From Halopseudomonas xinjiangensis (GTDB lineage Bacteria; Pseudomonadota; Gammaproteobacteria; Pseudomonadales; Pseudomonadaceae): 64,000 bases of DNA. Made by a program: the position numbers and the translations under genes. Of the stretch, positions 37,579 to 46,475 are shown piece after piece. The stretch's first letter is position 1; the number at the start of each line of letters is the position of its first letter. The notes below the pieces were generated by a model. That model was not told the DNA's origin, searched no databases, and worked only from the letters and a program-made list of their open reading frames with translations. The stretch covers positions 1,550,001 to 1,614,000 of the forward strand of contig NZ_LT629736.1 in the NCBI RefSeq assembly GCF_900104945.1. Reading direction: 5' to 3'.

Positions 37579-39468
37579 TCAGTAACGCTCGATCTCGGCC
37601 TGCTCTCGGAAGCGCTCCTGCACCGCGGAGAAGTCCTGATCCCCACCCTGACCGCTGATGAATTGCTGGTACGCCTCGGCCTCGGCTTGTTCAGCTACAT
37701 CCACCGGCGTGGCCACGCCAGTCAACCGGACCACCCACCGTGACCCATCAGTCTGGCGGAACTGACCGTATACGGCCTCGCTCTGCTCGGGACGCGGCAT
37801 AGCGAAGACACTACGCACCAGGCTGGCTGGCAAAGAATTGGAAGACCGCCCTACCGCTTCATGGTTCGTCCAGGAAGTACTCAGCTGTGCGGCCACCTCC
37901 TGTGCGTCCCGCTCGCCCTGACGTAGCTGTTCAACCAGGTTCTCAGCCAGTTCCTCGGTCTGCTCGGTAGCCTTGCGATACCGAAGCAAGTCTTCGACTT
38001 CGGCACGCACTTCCTCGAGCGGCCGCTGCCTGGGCTGCAAATGCTCTTTCACCCGTAGCACCACCACGGTGTCGGCGTCCAGCTCAAGAGGTTGGCTATT
38101 ACGGCCCTCTACCAACACCTCATCGTCGAAGGCCGCCATCATCACCTTGGGATTGGCGGTGATGCCTTCACCACCCGAGCGCTGCACTGGGCCGAACGTC
38201 TCGATTTCAAGACCGAGTTCCTGCGCCGGCTGTTCCAGATCCTGAGACTCGTAGGCGAGATTGGCCAACTCCTGAGTAGCTTCGACGAACCGCCGTTCCA
38301 CCTGCTCGGTCTTCAACTCCTCGACGAGCCGCGGACGCATCTCCTCAAGAGAAGGTACCTCTGGCGCCTTGGTTTCAGTGAGCTTGATCAGATGGTAGCC
38401 GTAGGGCGTCAACACGGGTTCGGATACCTGACCGACCTCCAGAGCGAACAGCGCTTCGTCGAAAGCTTCGTCGAAATCCCCGCGCGCGGTAAAGCCCAGA
38501 TCGCCGCCCTGGTTGGCACTGCCTGGATCGTCCGATTCCTGCTCGGCAACAGCAGCAAACTCTGCGCCCTGCTCGAGTCGCTGGCGTACCTGGCGAGCAT
38601 GCTCCAGCGCCTCTTCCTGGGTGGTTTCGTCGTTCACTTCAAAAAGGATATGGGCTGCGCGCCGCTGCTCGCTGAGGTTACCTACCTCGCGCTGGTAGAG
38701 TTGCTCTACCGCCTGCTCGTCCACGGACACTTCATCGAAAAAATCCCTTCTCGACAATGTCAGCGTTTCCAGCACAACCTGTTCGGTTGTCATGAAACGT
38801 TGAGCATTACCGTCGTAATACGCCTGGACCTCGGCGTCGCTGATATCGACGTCGTGACGCTGAAGCGGCACTTCGATCACAGCGAAGTCCCGCGTCTGGT
38901 TCTCCAATCGAGCGAGCCTCTCCCGCTCTGCAGGCGTGGCGAAAGACGTTGCCTGATAAGCGTTACGCAACTGAGCGAGCAGCAACTCCTGCCGGACAAG
39001 ATCGCGGAAAGCCATTCTCGAACTCAGGCCCATGTTACGAATCGCAGCATCGAACCGGTTCGAGTCGAACGCCCCGTTAGCCTGAAAATCCGGGGTCGAC
39101 AGAATCAACTGGTCGATCATGGCATCGGTAACACGCAGGTCAGATTCCTGGGCTGCGTCGAGCAGTACCGCCCGATCGATCAGGCTGTCCAGCACCGAGG
39201 CACGTAGAAGATCATCATCAATCATGCTTGGGTCGATCTCATTACCCATCTGACGCATTTGTTGCACCAGCTGGCGGCGCTGAAGCGCGACCGATTGCTC
39301 GAGCTCAGCCCGGGTGATGGTGATGTCATTAACCTCGGCTGCCTTGTCTTCATTGCTGGTGAAGCGGCTGATCGACTCCCAGCCAGTCAAGGCGAAAATC
39401 AGCACAATGACGCCGACGATCACCTTGGCGACCCAGCTCTGCGCATTGTCCCGCATTGTTTGCAGCAT
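37579..39468 (-). CDS. ppiD: Periplasmic folding chaperone / prolyl isomerase PpiD
   Basis: Inner-membrane-anchored SurA-type chaperone near the Sec translocon exit. The chosen start is the ATG at 39468 (MLQTMRDNAQSWVAKVIVGV), with GGGGG upstream; 629 residues (E. coli 623). One N-terminal helix (VIVGVIVLIFALTGW), a SurA-N-like region, and a parvulin domain around residues 270-355 (RAAHILFEV, then GGDLGFTARGDFDEAFDEAL and PVLTPYGYHLIKL), then a second degenerate parvulin-like region. Downstream of hupB as in PAO1, separated by a terminator. Confidence 0.93.
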   Translation of the reverse strand: MLQTMRDNAQSWVAKVIVGVIVLIFALTGWESISRFTSNEDKAAEVNDITITRAELEQSVALQRRQLVQQMRQMGNEIDPSMIDDDLLRASVLDSLIDRAVLLDAAQESDLRVTDAMIDQLILSTPDFQANGAFDSNRFDAAIRNMGLSSRMAFRDLVRQELLLAQLRNAYQATSFATPAERERLARLENQTRDFAVIEVPLQRHDVDISDAEVQAYYDGNAQRFMTTEQVVLETLTLSRRDFFDEVSVDEQAVEQLYQREVGNLSEQRRAAHILFEVNDETTQEEALEHARQVRQRLEQGAEFAAVAEQESDDPGSANQGGDLGFTARGDFDEAFDEALFALEVGQVSEPVLTPYGYHLIKLTETKAPEVPSLEEMRPRLVEELKTEQVERRFVEATQELANLAYESQDLEQPAQELGLEIETFGPVQRSGGEGITANPKVMMAAFDDEVLVEGRNSQPLELDADTVVVLRVKEHLQPRQRPLEEVRAEVEDLLRYRKATEQTEELAENLVEQLRQGERDAQEVAAQLSTSWTNHEAVGRSSNSLPASLVRSVFAMPRPEQSEAVYGQFRQTDGSRWVVRLTGVATPVDVAEQAEAEAYQQFISGQGGDQDFSAVQERFREQAEIERY

Positions 39469-39547
39469 CATGCCCCCAAATTGTCCGCCCTGCCCTGTGG
39501 CGGCGGTCCTGCTGTCTTGTAATAAACCGGAACAACTGTCCGGAAAC

Positions 39548-39577
39548 AAAAAAGGCGCATCGTCATTGATGCGCCTT
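39548..39577 (-). terminator. Rho-independent terminator after hupB
   Basis: On the minus strand AAGGCGCATC (39577-39568), six-base loop, GATGCGCCTT (39561-39552), running into TTTTTT. It closes hupB, about 130 bases downstream of its stop. Confidence 0.88.
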
Positions 39578-39704
39578 CTTGGAACTGACGGAGCCGTGAA
39601 CTCTCGGAGTTCGGTCAGGACCGCGGTGCGGCCCGTGCCGGCATTGGTTCCGTTTGCGTGTGACGCATTACCGCGTCACATGCCCTGTCAGTCACAGGAC
39701 GCGA

Positions 39705-39977
39705 TCAGTTAACAGCGTCCTTCAGTGCCTTGCCTGCCTTGAAGCCGGGGATCTTGGCAGCGCTGATTTCGATCGGGTTGCCAGTCTGCGGGTTGCGGCC
39801 AGTGCGAGCGGCGCGTTCCTTGACGGCGAAAGTACCGAAGCCAACCAGAACGACCGAATCGCCATCCTTCAGAGCACCAGTAATAGAGTCGATGACGGCG
39901 TCAAGAGCACGACCGGCAGCAGCTTTCGGAATATCCGCGGATGCAGCGATGGCATCGATCAATTCAGACTTGTTCAC
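39705..39977 (-). CDS. hupB: DNA-binding protein HU-beta
   Basis: Small nucleoid protein of 90 residues that bends and compacts [43 protein letters not shown] and the DNA-intercalating arm [20 protein letters not shown] are classic HU. Length matches the family. It lies between ppiD and lon as in PAO1, with its own strong promoter. Confidence 0.97.
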   Translation of the reverse strand: MNKSELIDAIAASADIPKAAAGRALDAVIDSITGALKDGDSVVLVGFGTFAVKERAARTGRNPQTGNPIEISAAKIPGFKAGKALKDAVN

Positions 39978-40083
39978 TCTAAGTCCCCTTTATCCAATAA
40001 ATGAGTTTGTTAGTCGTTATGTAAGCTTGTGGTCTGTAGCGAAGCTGTAGCCAGTCAGCATACCTGCTTGGGTCGAAGCACGC

Positions 40084-40113
40084 TTTATAGCAAGTGCTCA
40101 AAAACCGTGTCAA
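40084..40113 (-). promoter_or_regulatory. Sigma70 promoter of hupB
   Basis: On the minus strand consensus TTGACA (40113-40108), 18-base spacer, TATAAA (40089-40084), about 105 bases before the hupB start. The leader between promoter and start codon is long and shows nothing else clear. Confidence 0.85.
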
Positions 40114-40130
40114 GGAATGCTTAAGGTCTT

Positions 40131-40172
40131 GCGGTCAAATCAGCGGGCCCTCTCACCCCCGGATTTGACCGC
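40131..40172. terminator. Inverted repeat at the lon 3' end, upstream of the hupB promoter
   Basis: A perfect 11-base inverted repeat, GCGGTCAAATC (40131-40141) and GATTTGACCGC (40162-40172), with a 20-base G/C-rich loop. It begins nine bases after the lon stop and ends about 18 bases before the hupB -35. It lacks a T-run, so it could be a Rho-dependent 3' end of lon mRNA or a protein site upstream of hupB. Confidence 0.55.
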
Positions 40173-40180
40173 TTTCACAC

Positions 40181-42586
40181 TTAGTGTGTACTGATGCGCT
40201 CCTTGGCGTCAGCATCGCGATTGTCATCCTTTGCGCTCATCTCTTCAACCCTTTCCTGCAAAGGCTCCGGAGCGTATTGCAGCGCAATCTGCAGCACTTC
40301 GTCAATCCATTTGACCGGCTTGATGTCCAGGTCCTTCTTGATGTTCTCCGGGATCTCCTTGAGATCGCGTACATTGTCGTGCGGAATGACCACCGTTTTG
40401 ATCCCACCTCGGTGTGCAGCGAGCAGCTTCTCCTTCAACCCGCCGATCGGCAGGACCTGGCCGCGAAGCGTGATTTCACCGGTCATGGCCACTTCGGCAC
40501 GCACCGGGATGTTGGTCAAGGCGGACACCAGCGCGGTGCACATCCCCACCCCTGCACTGGGCCCATCCTTGGGAGTCGCGCCTTCAGGCACGTGGATGTG
40601 CAAGTCGTGCTTCTCGTGGAAATCAGCAGCGATGCCGAGACTGGCCGCACGGCTGCGCACCACGGTAAGGGCTGCGCTGATGGATTCCTGCATCACATCG
40701 CCCAGCGACCCTGTCTTGATCTGACGACCCTTGCCCGGCACGGCTACTGCCTCCAGGTGCAGCAGCTCACCGCCTACCTGTGTCCAGGCCAGACCAGTTA
40801 CCTGGCCGACCTGATCGGATTCTTCGGCGAGGCCATACTTGAACCTGCGTACGCCCAGATATTCTTCGATCAGGCTTTCGCTGAGCACCACTGGCTGACT
40901 CTTGCCCCTGGCCTTGCCTACCTGCTCTCTGACCACCTTGCGACAGAGTTTGGCAATCTGTCGTTCCAGTCCGCGGACGCCCGCCTCGCGAGTGTAATAA
41001 CGGATGATCGAACGAATCGAGTCGGCATCGAAAACCAGCTCGTCTTTCTTCAGGCCGTTGTTTTTCACCTGCTTTGGCACGAGGTAACGCTGGGCAATGT
41101 TCACCTTCTCATCCTCGGTGTAGCCCGGGATGCGAATCACCTCCATGCGATCCAGCAGCGGCGCCGGGATGTTCATCGAGTTGGAGGTACAGATGAACAT
41201 GACGTCCGACAGGTCGTAATCGACCTCCAGGTAGTGATCGTTGAAAGCATGGTTCTGCTCTGGATCGAGCACCTCAAGGAGTGCCGACGATGGATCGCCG
41301 CGCATGTCCTGACCCATCTTGTCGATCTCGTCCAGCAGGAAAAGCGGATTACGCACTCCTGCCTTGGTCATTTTCTGGATCAGCTTGCCTGGCAGCGAAC
41401 CGATGTAGGTCCGTCGATGGCCGCGGATTTCCGCCTCGTCGCGGACGCCACCAAGCGCCATACGCACGAACTTGCGATTCGTGGCACGAGCCAGCGATTC
41501 GCCAAGCGATGTCTTGCCCACGCCCGGAGGGCCCACGAGGCATAGCACAGGCCCCTTGAGCTTGCGCACGCGTTTCTGTACCGCCAGATACTCCAGAATG
41601 CGTTCCTTGACCTCTTCCAGGCCGTAATGGTCGGCTTCCAGCACTTCCTCGGCGTGCTGAAGGTCGTTGCGCACCTTGCTCGCCTTCTTCCAGGGCACAT
41701 TGCTCAACCAGTCTATGTACGAACGAACCACAGTGGCTTCGGCGGACATCGGCGACATCATCTTGAGCTTGTTCAGCTCCGTCATGGCTTTGCCATGCGC
41801 CTCTTCAGGCATGCCCGCGTCGTCGATCTTCTTTTTCAGATCCTCAAGCTCGCCGCCGCTTTCGTCGAGGCCGCCCATCTCCTTCTGGATCGCCTTCATT
41901 TGCTCATTCAGGTAGTACTCGCGCTGACTTCGCTCCATCTGCTTCTTCACACGGCCACGAATGCGCTTTTCAACCTGAAGCAGATCGATCTCGCCATCGA
42001 GCACCCCCAAAACGTGCTCGACACGCTCTCGCAAGGGCAGAATCTCGAGAATCTCCTGCTTCTGTTCGAGTTTCAGCGTCAGGTGCGCGGCCATGGTATC
42101 AACCAACCGGCTGGGCTCTTCGATGCTGGAGAGCGACGAGACGACCTCCGCCGGCACCTTCTTGCCCAACTGCACGAACTGTTCGAACTGGCTCATCAGG
42201 CTACGAACCAATACCTCGCCTTCCCGTTCGTCCAAGGCTGCTTCGCTCAGCAGCTCCACGGAGGCCATCTGGTAGCCGTCCTGTTCGCGCATGTCGGCGA
42301 TGCGGGCACGCTGCTCGCCTTCTACCAGCACCTTGACGGTGCCGTCTGGGAGCTTGAGCAGCTGAAGGATGGTTGCGACTGTCCCGAGCTGGTACAGCTC
42401 ATTGTGGCCCGGGTCGTCATCTGCCGGATTGCGTTGAGCAACCAGCAGGACCTGCTTGTCGCCGGACATCGCAGCTTCGAGCGCCTCGATCGAACGCTCG
42501 CGGCCCACGAATAACGGAATGACCATGTGGGGATAGACCACCACATCGCGCAAAGGTAATAGCGGAAAATCGCTGTGAGTCGTCAT
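40181..42586 (-). CDS. lon: ATP-dependent protease Lon
   Basis: Hexameric AAA+ serine protease for misfolded and regulatory proteins. The start chosen is the ATG at 42586 ([20 protein letters not shown]), the family N-terminus, giving 801 residues; the upstream extension contains the heat-shock promoter and is not coding. LON substrate domain at residues of about 10-205, AAA+ domain with Walker [13 protein letters not shown] and Walker [11 protein letters not shown], protease domain with catalytic Ser in [11 protein letters not shown] and Lys about 43 residues later ([14 protein letters not shown]). Sits between clpX and hupB. Confidence 0.97.
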   Translation of the reverse strand: MTTHSDFPLLPLRDVVVYPHMVIPLFVGRERSIEALEAAMSGDKQVLLVAQRNPADDDPGHNELYQLGTVATILQLLKLPDGTVKVLVEGEQRARIADMREQDGYQMASVELLSEAALDEREGEVLVRSLMSQFEQFVQLGKKVPAEVVSSLSSIEEPSRLVDTMAAHLTLKLEQKQEILEILPLRERVEHVLGVLDGEIDLLQVEKRIRGRVKKQMERSQREYYLNEQMKAIQKEMGGLDESGGELEDLKKKIDDAGMPEEAHGKAMTELNKLKMMSPMSAEATVVRSYIDWLSNVPWKKASKVRNDLQHAEEVLEADHYGLEEVKERILEYLAVQKRVRKLKGPVLCLVGPPGVGKTSLGESLARATNRKFVRMALGGVRDEAEIRGHRRTYIGSLPGKLIQKMTKAGVRNPLFLLDEIDKMGQDMRGDPSSALLEVLDPEQNHAFNDHYLEVDYDLSDVMFICTSNSMNIPAPLLDRMEVIRIPGYTEDEKVNIAQRYLVPKQVKNNGLKKDELVFDADSIRSIIRYYTREAGVRGLERQIAKLCRKVVREQVGKARGKSQPVVLSESLIEEYLGVRRFKYGLAEESDQVGQVTGLAWTQVGGELLHLEAVAVPGKGRQIKTGSLGDVMQESISAALTVVRSRAASLGIAADFHEKHDLHIHVPEGATPKDGPSAGVGMCTALVSALTNIPVRAEVAMTGEITLRGQVLPIGGLKEKLLAAHRGGIKTVVIPHDNVRDLKEIPENIKKDLDIKPVKWIDEVLQIALQYAPEPLQERVEEMSAKDDNRDADAKERISTH

Positions 42587-42654
42587 GGCAGAAGCTCGCT
42601 CGCAGAGGGGTCGCATGCGCGCATGAACCCGTAATAGAAATATCCTTGAAACAA

Positions 42655-42683
42655 AGATGGGGGCACGGAGGGAAAAAAACAAG
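42655..42683 (-). promoter_or_regulatory. Heat-shock (sigma32) promoter of lon
   Basis: On the minus strand CTTGTTT (42683-42677), 14-base spacer, CCCCATCT (42662-42655), matching the sigma32 consensus CTTGAAA / CCCCAT-T in both elements. It lies about 70 bases before the lon start. The downstream stretch CATCTTTGTTTCAAG is shared with the clpX promoter. Confidence 0.85.
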
Positions 42684-42740
42684 CCGCCTCACATGCTGCA
42701 ACACTACCGGGGGAGAAAAGGATGAAAAGGGTTGGCGAAA

Positions 42741-42766
42741 GAAAACAGTGCCGCCGGGAGCGGCAC
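42741..42766 (-). terminator. Rho-independent terminator after clpX
   Basis: On the minus strand GTGCCGC (42766-42760), five-base loop, GCGGCAC (42754-42748), followed by TGTTTTC. It lies about 25 bases after the clpX stop, so clpX and lon are separate transcripts. Confidence 0.8.
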
Positions 42767-42790
42767 TATCGAACGGAAGAAAGACGTAGC

Positions 42791-44074
42791 TCAGTCTTCC
42801 GGCAAGGCCTTCGGTGGCTGCTCCATCGACTCATAGATCATCAACGGCTGGGAATCGCCGTTGATGACATTCTCGTCGATGACCACCTTGCTGACATGTT
42901 CAGCCGATGGAATCTCGTACATGGTATCGAGCAGAACATTTTCCAGGATGGACCGCAGCCCACGGGCACCGGTCTTACGCTCCAAAGCTTTATGCGCAAC
43001 GGCCTTGAGCGCGTCGGCCCGGAATTCCAGCTCAACATCTTCCATCTCGAACAACTTGGCGTACTGCTTGGTGAGCGAATTCTTCGGCTCGGTGAGAATC
43101 TGCATCAGAGCAGCCTCGTCGAGCTCGTCGAGCGTAGCGATAACCGGCAAGCGACCGACGAATTCCGGAATCAGGCCGAATCGAACCAGATCTTCGGGCT
43201 CGACGTCCTTCAATGCCTCGCCAACCTTCTTGCCTTCGTCCTTGCTTCGAACCGCCGCGTTGAAACCGATTCCGCTCTTTTCCGAGCGATCGCGGATTAC
43301 CTTTTCCAGGCCGGCGAACGCGCCCCCGCAAATAAACAGGATGTTGCGGGTATCAACTTGGAGAAACTCCTGCTGCGGATGCTTGCGTCCACCCTGTGGC
43401 GGTACCGAGGCGACGGTGCCCTCGATCAGCTTCAGGAGGGCCTGTTGCACGCCTTCGCCGGAAACGTCACGAGTGATTGACGGGTTGTCCGACTTACGCG
43501 AGATCTTGTCGATCTCATCGATGTAGACGATGCCCATCTGAGCTTTTTCGACGTCGTAATCACACTTCTGCAGCAGCTTCTGAATGATGTTTTCCACGTC
43601 TTCGCCGACATACCCTGCCTCGGTCAAGGTCGTGGCGTCAGCGATCGTGAACGGCACGTTGAGCAGACGGGCAAGCGTCTCGGCCAGCAGAGTCTTGCCC
43701 GAACCGGTCGGACCGATGACCAGGATATTGCTCTTGCCCAACTCGACGTCGTCCTTGCCTTCGCGCTGGTTCAGGCGCTTGTAGTGGTTGTACACCGCTA
43801 CCGACAGAATCTTCTTGGCACGCAGCTGCCCGATGACGTACTGATCCAGAATCCCGCTGATTTCCTTCGGCGAAGGCAGCTTGTGACCGCTGGTTTCCGC
43901 CTGGCTATCCTGTACTTCTTCCCGAATGATGTCGTTGCACAGGTCAACGCACTCATCACAGATAAACACGGAGGGGCCGGCAATCAGCTTGCGCACTTCA
44001 TGCTGGCTCTTGCCGCAGAAGGAGCAATACAACAGCTTGCCGCTATCGTCACCCTTCCCAGTCATATCGGTCAT
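42791..44074 (-). CDS. clpX: ATP-dependent Clp protease ATP-binding subunit ClpX
   Basis: AAA+ unfoldase that feeds substrates to ClpP. The 427-residue product has the N-terminal zinc domain ([33 protein letters not shown]), Walker [13 protein letters not shown], Walker [13 protein letters not shown], pore loop around [10 protein letters not shown], and the ClpP-docking IGF loop IGFNAAV. Order clpP-clpX-lon is conserved in gammaproteobacteria. Confidence 0.97.
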   Translation of the reverse strand: MTDMTGKGDDSGKLLYCSFCGKSQHEVRKLIAGPSVFICDECVDLCNDIIREEVQDSQAETSGHKLPSPKEISGILDQYVIGQLRAKKILSVAVYNHYKRLNQREGKDDVELGKSNILVIGPTGSGKTLLAETLARLLNVPFTIADATTLTEAGYVGEDVENIIQKLLQKCDYDVEKAQMGIVYIDEIDKISRKSDNPSITRDVSGEGVQQALLKLIEGTVASVPPQGGRKHPQQEFLQVDTRNILFICGGAFAGLEKVIRDRSEKSGIGFNAAVRSKDEGKKVGEALKDVEPEDLVRFGLIPEFVGRLPVIATLDELDEAALMQILTEPKNSLTKQYAKLFEMEDVELEFRADALKAVAHKALERKTGARGLRSILENVLLDTMYEIPSAEHVSKVVIDENVINGDSQPLMIYESMEQPPKALPED

Positions 44075-44109
44075 TGAAAACCCCTACTTACAGTCGCTCT
44101 TGAAAACAA

Positions 44110-44138
44110 AGATGAAGGCATATGCGCCAGTTTGCAAG
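44110..44138 (-). promoter_or_regulatory. Heat-shock-like promoter of clpX
   Basis: On the minus strand CTTGCAA (44138-44132), 14-base spacer, CTTCATCT (44117-44110); two mismatches from the CCCCATCT -10 seen at lon. Geometry and the following CATCTTTGTTTTCAAG copy the lon promoter almost exactly. It starts 35 bases before the clpX ATG. Confidence 0.62.
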
Positions 44139-44183
44139 CTCGACCCGGTCAATGCGGCCCGCCTCCCGACGCTGAAAAGCGGG

Positions 44184-44214
44184 AAAAACGGGGGCTCGCG
44201 CGGTGCGAGCCCCC
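44184..44214 (-). terminator. Rho-independent terminator after clpP
   Basis: On the minus strand GGGGGCTCGC (44214-44205), five-base loop, GCGAGCCCCC (44199-44190), then GTTTTT. About 25 bases after the clpP stop; clpX therefore has its own promoter. Confidence 0.92.
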
Positions 44215-44238
44215 TAGTCAAGCGATGGACGGTATATC

Positions 44239-44880
44239 TCAGCCGAGCACGGCGCGACTGTCGAGAACACGGTCGATCAGACCATATTCGACACCCTCGT
44301 TTGCGCTCAGGAAGCGGTCACGGTCGGTATCGCGAGCAATCACGTCGAGCGGCTGGCCGGTGTGGTGGGCCATGATCTGATTCAAGCGCTCGCGAATGAA
44401 CAGAATCTCGCGTGCGTGAATCTCGATGTCTGAAGCCTGTCCTTGGAAGCCGCCCAGCGGTTGGTGAATCATCAGGCGGGAGTGCGGCAAGCTGAAACGT
44501 TTGCCCGCGGTACCGCCAGTCAGCAGGAACGCACCCATGCTGCAAGCCTGGCCGATGCACAGCGTGCTGACGTCGGGCTTGATGAACTGCATGGTGTCGT
44601 AAATCGCCATACCTGCAGTGACCGAACCACCAGGCGAATTGATGTACAGATGGATGTCCTTGTCGGGATTTTCCGACTCGAGGAACAGCAACTGAGCCAC
44701 CACCAGGTTGGCCATGTAGTCTTCTACCTGACCCACAAGAAAGATCACCCGCTCCTTGAGCAGGCGCGAATAGATGTCATAGGAGCGCTCGCCCCGCGCA
44801 GACTGCTCTACAACCATAGGTACCAGACCACCTGCGGCCTGAATATCCGGCGGAAACTGGGTAAAGCTGTTATGGGTCAT
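44239..44880 (-). CDS. clpP: ATP-dependent Clp protease proteolytic subunit ClpP
   Basis: Tetradecameric serine peptidase core, 213 residues. Catalytic Ser is in [14 protein letters not shown] (the Ala usual before Ser is followed by Cys here, a mild change), His in [13 protein letters not shown] and Asp in [13 protein letters not shown]-terminal [20 protein letters not shown] is typical. It partners ClpX encoded downstream. Translational start matches the family. Confidence 0.97.
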   Translation of the reverse strand: MTHNSFTQFPPDIQAAGGLVPMVVEQSARGERSYDIYSRLLKERVIFLVGQVEDYMANLVVAQLLFLESENPDKDIHLYINSPGGSVTAGMAIYDTMQFIKPDVSTLCIGQACSMGAFLLTGGTAGKRFSLPHSRLMIHQPLGGFQGQASDIEIHAREILFIRERLNQIMAHHTGQPLDVIARDTDRDRFLSANEGVEYGLIDRVLDSRAVLG

Positions 44881-44920
44881 GGATCGATGTCACTCCGATT
44901 AGCCTGTCGCAGAAACACGA

Positions 44921-44942
44921 GAGCCAGCCCGAAGGCTGGCTC
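44921..44942 (-). terminator. Hairpin between tig and clpP
   Basis: GAGCCAGCC / GGCTGGCTC nine-pair stem (44942-44934 with 44929-44921 on the minus strand), four-base loop, followed by TCGTGTTT. It lies just after the tig stop and only 40 bases before clpP; the T-tract is weak, so partial read-through into clpP is plausible. Confidence 0.7.
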
Positions 44943-44968
44943 ATGCGCTGCGTAATTGAGCGACGAGA

Positions 44969-46312
44969 TTACTCGTCAGCGCTGCTTTCCGCCTCGCCGC
45001 CTTGCGCCCCTGCGGGCTGCGCCGGCTTGACGGCATCTTCGTAGGCAACCTGCTTGTCGGTTACCTTAGCCTTCTGCAACACAGTATCCACCACTTGCTC
45101 TTCCAGCACAACCGACTGGATTTCAGCCAATTGCTGCTCGTTCTGGTAGTACCAGTTGATAACCTGCTGCGGCTCCTGATAGGCAGACGCCAGATCTTCA
45201 ACCATCGCGCGAACGCGATCATTGTCCGGCTTGATGTCGTTCTGCTTGACCACTTCAGCCACGATCAGACCAAGGCTGACGCGACGCTTGGCCTGCTCTT
45301 CGAACAACTCGGCAGGCAGCTGTTCCGGCTTGATGTTAGCGCCGCCGAACTGCTGGACGGCCTGCTGACGCAGACGATCGATTTCGCTGCTGATCAGAGC
45401 GCGTGGCACTTCCACTTCGTTGGTAGCAAGCAGTCCGTCCATGACCTGGGTCTTGGTCTTGGATTTGATCGCCTGGCGAAGCTCGCGCTCCATGTTCTTG
45501 CGAACCTCGGCGCGGAAGCCTTCCATACCGCCTTCCTCAACGCCGAAACGGGCAAAGAACTCATCATTGAGTTCAGGCAAGGTCGGCTCGGCGACCGCAT
45601 GGACCATTACGTCGAACTCGGCAGATTTGCCGGCGAGTTCCAGATTTTGATAGTCCTCGGGGAACGTTACGTTCAGCGTGCGCGATTCGCCGGCCTTGGC
45701 GCCGACCAGCCCCTCTTCGAAGCCAGGAATCATCCGGCCTGAGCCGAGCACGATCTGGGTATTGCTGGCAGTACCACCCTGGAACGCTTCACCGTCGATG
45801 CGGCCGGTGAAATCCACCGTCAGCTGGTCGTCGTTCTGTGCCGCACGCTCAACGTTCTGATACGAGGTATTTTGCTTGCGCAGGATGTCGAGCATCTTCT
45901 CGACGTCCGCATCAGTCACGTCGGCATCGATGCGCTCGACGCTGATGCCGGAGAAATCGGCCAGCTGGACTTCCGGGTATACCTCAAAGGTTGCGATGTA
46001 TTCAAAGTCCTTGCCTTCGTCGAGCTGCTTGGGCTCAACGCTGGGCGCGCCGGCAGGATTCAGCTTTTCCTGCACGACGGCCTCGTAGAAAGAGGACTGG
46101 ATCACTTCGCCGATCACTTCTTGGCGAGCCGAGCCACCAAAGCGCTTGCGGATAACGCTCATGGGCACCTTGCCGGGGCGGAAACCATCGACACGAGCAC
46201 GGCTGGCGGTTTGCTGCAGACGCTTGTTGACTTCGTTTTCGATGCGCTCGGCAGGGATGCCAACGGTCATGCGGCGCTCAAGGCCGGAAGTGGTTTCAAC
46301 CGAAACTTGCAT
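44969..46312 (-). CDS. tig: Trigger factor
   Basis: Ribosome-associated chaperone and prolyl isomerase that meets nascent chains. The 447-residue product has the ribosome-binding domain with [19 protein letters not shown] (the FRxGK signature loop), the FKBP-type domain ([20 protein letters not shown]), and the helical C-terminal domain. A run of acidic residues ends the protein (AESSADE). AGGA precedes the ATG. Upstream 163 bases hold a possible TAGAAT -10 but no matching -35 that I trust. Confidence 0.97.
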   Translation of the reverse strand: MQVSVETTSGLERRMTVGIPAERIENEVNKRLQQTASRARVDGFRPGKVPMSVIRKRFGGSARQEVIGEVIQSSFYEAVVQEKLNPAGAPSVEPKQLDEGKDFEYIATFEVYPEVQLADFSGISVERIDADVTDADVEKMLDILRKQNTSYQNVERAAQNDDQLTVDFTGRIDGEAFQGGTASNTQIVLGSGRMIPGFEEGLVGAKAGESRTLNVTFPEDYQNLELAGKSAEFDVMVHAVAEPTLPELNDEFFARFGVEEGGMEGFRAEVRKNMERELRQAIKSKTKTQVMDGLLATNEVEVPRALISSEIDRLRQQAVQQFGGANIKPEQLPAELFEEQAKRRVSLGLIVAEVVKQNDIKPDNDRVRAMVEDLASAYQEPQQVINWYYQNEQQLAEIQSVVLEEQVVDTVLQKAKVTDKQVAYEDAVKPAQPAGAQGGEAESSADE

Positions 46313-46475
46313 GGATAGTCCTCGTTGAACAAAACAGAGTGATTGGACGAATTCTAAAGGGACGACATTCTAGTCGCTCGCAGCTGATAAGTCATCACTG
46401 CTGCGGGCAGGGCATCAGCGTAGCGGCAGAGATTGCCGTCTTGCTCGCACGCCGACAGTTCAAGCTAGCCGAGCA

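Noticed and set aside
40184-41545. Long plus-strand frame opposite lon
   Set aside because: Lies wholly inside lon, has no recognisable domain or ribosome-binding site, and is a typical shadow of a GC-rich coding strand.
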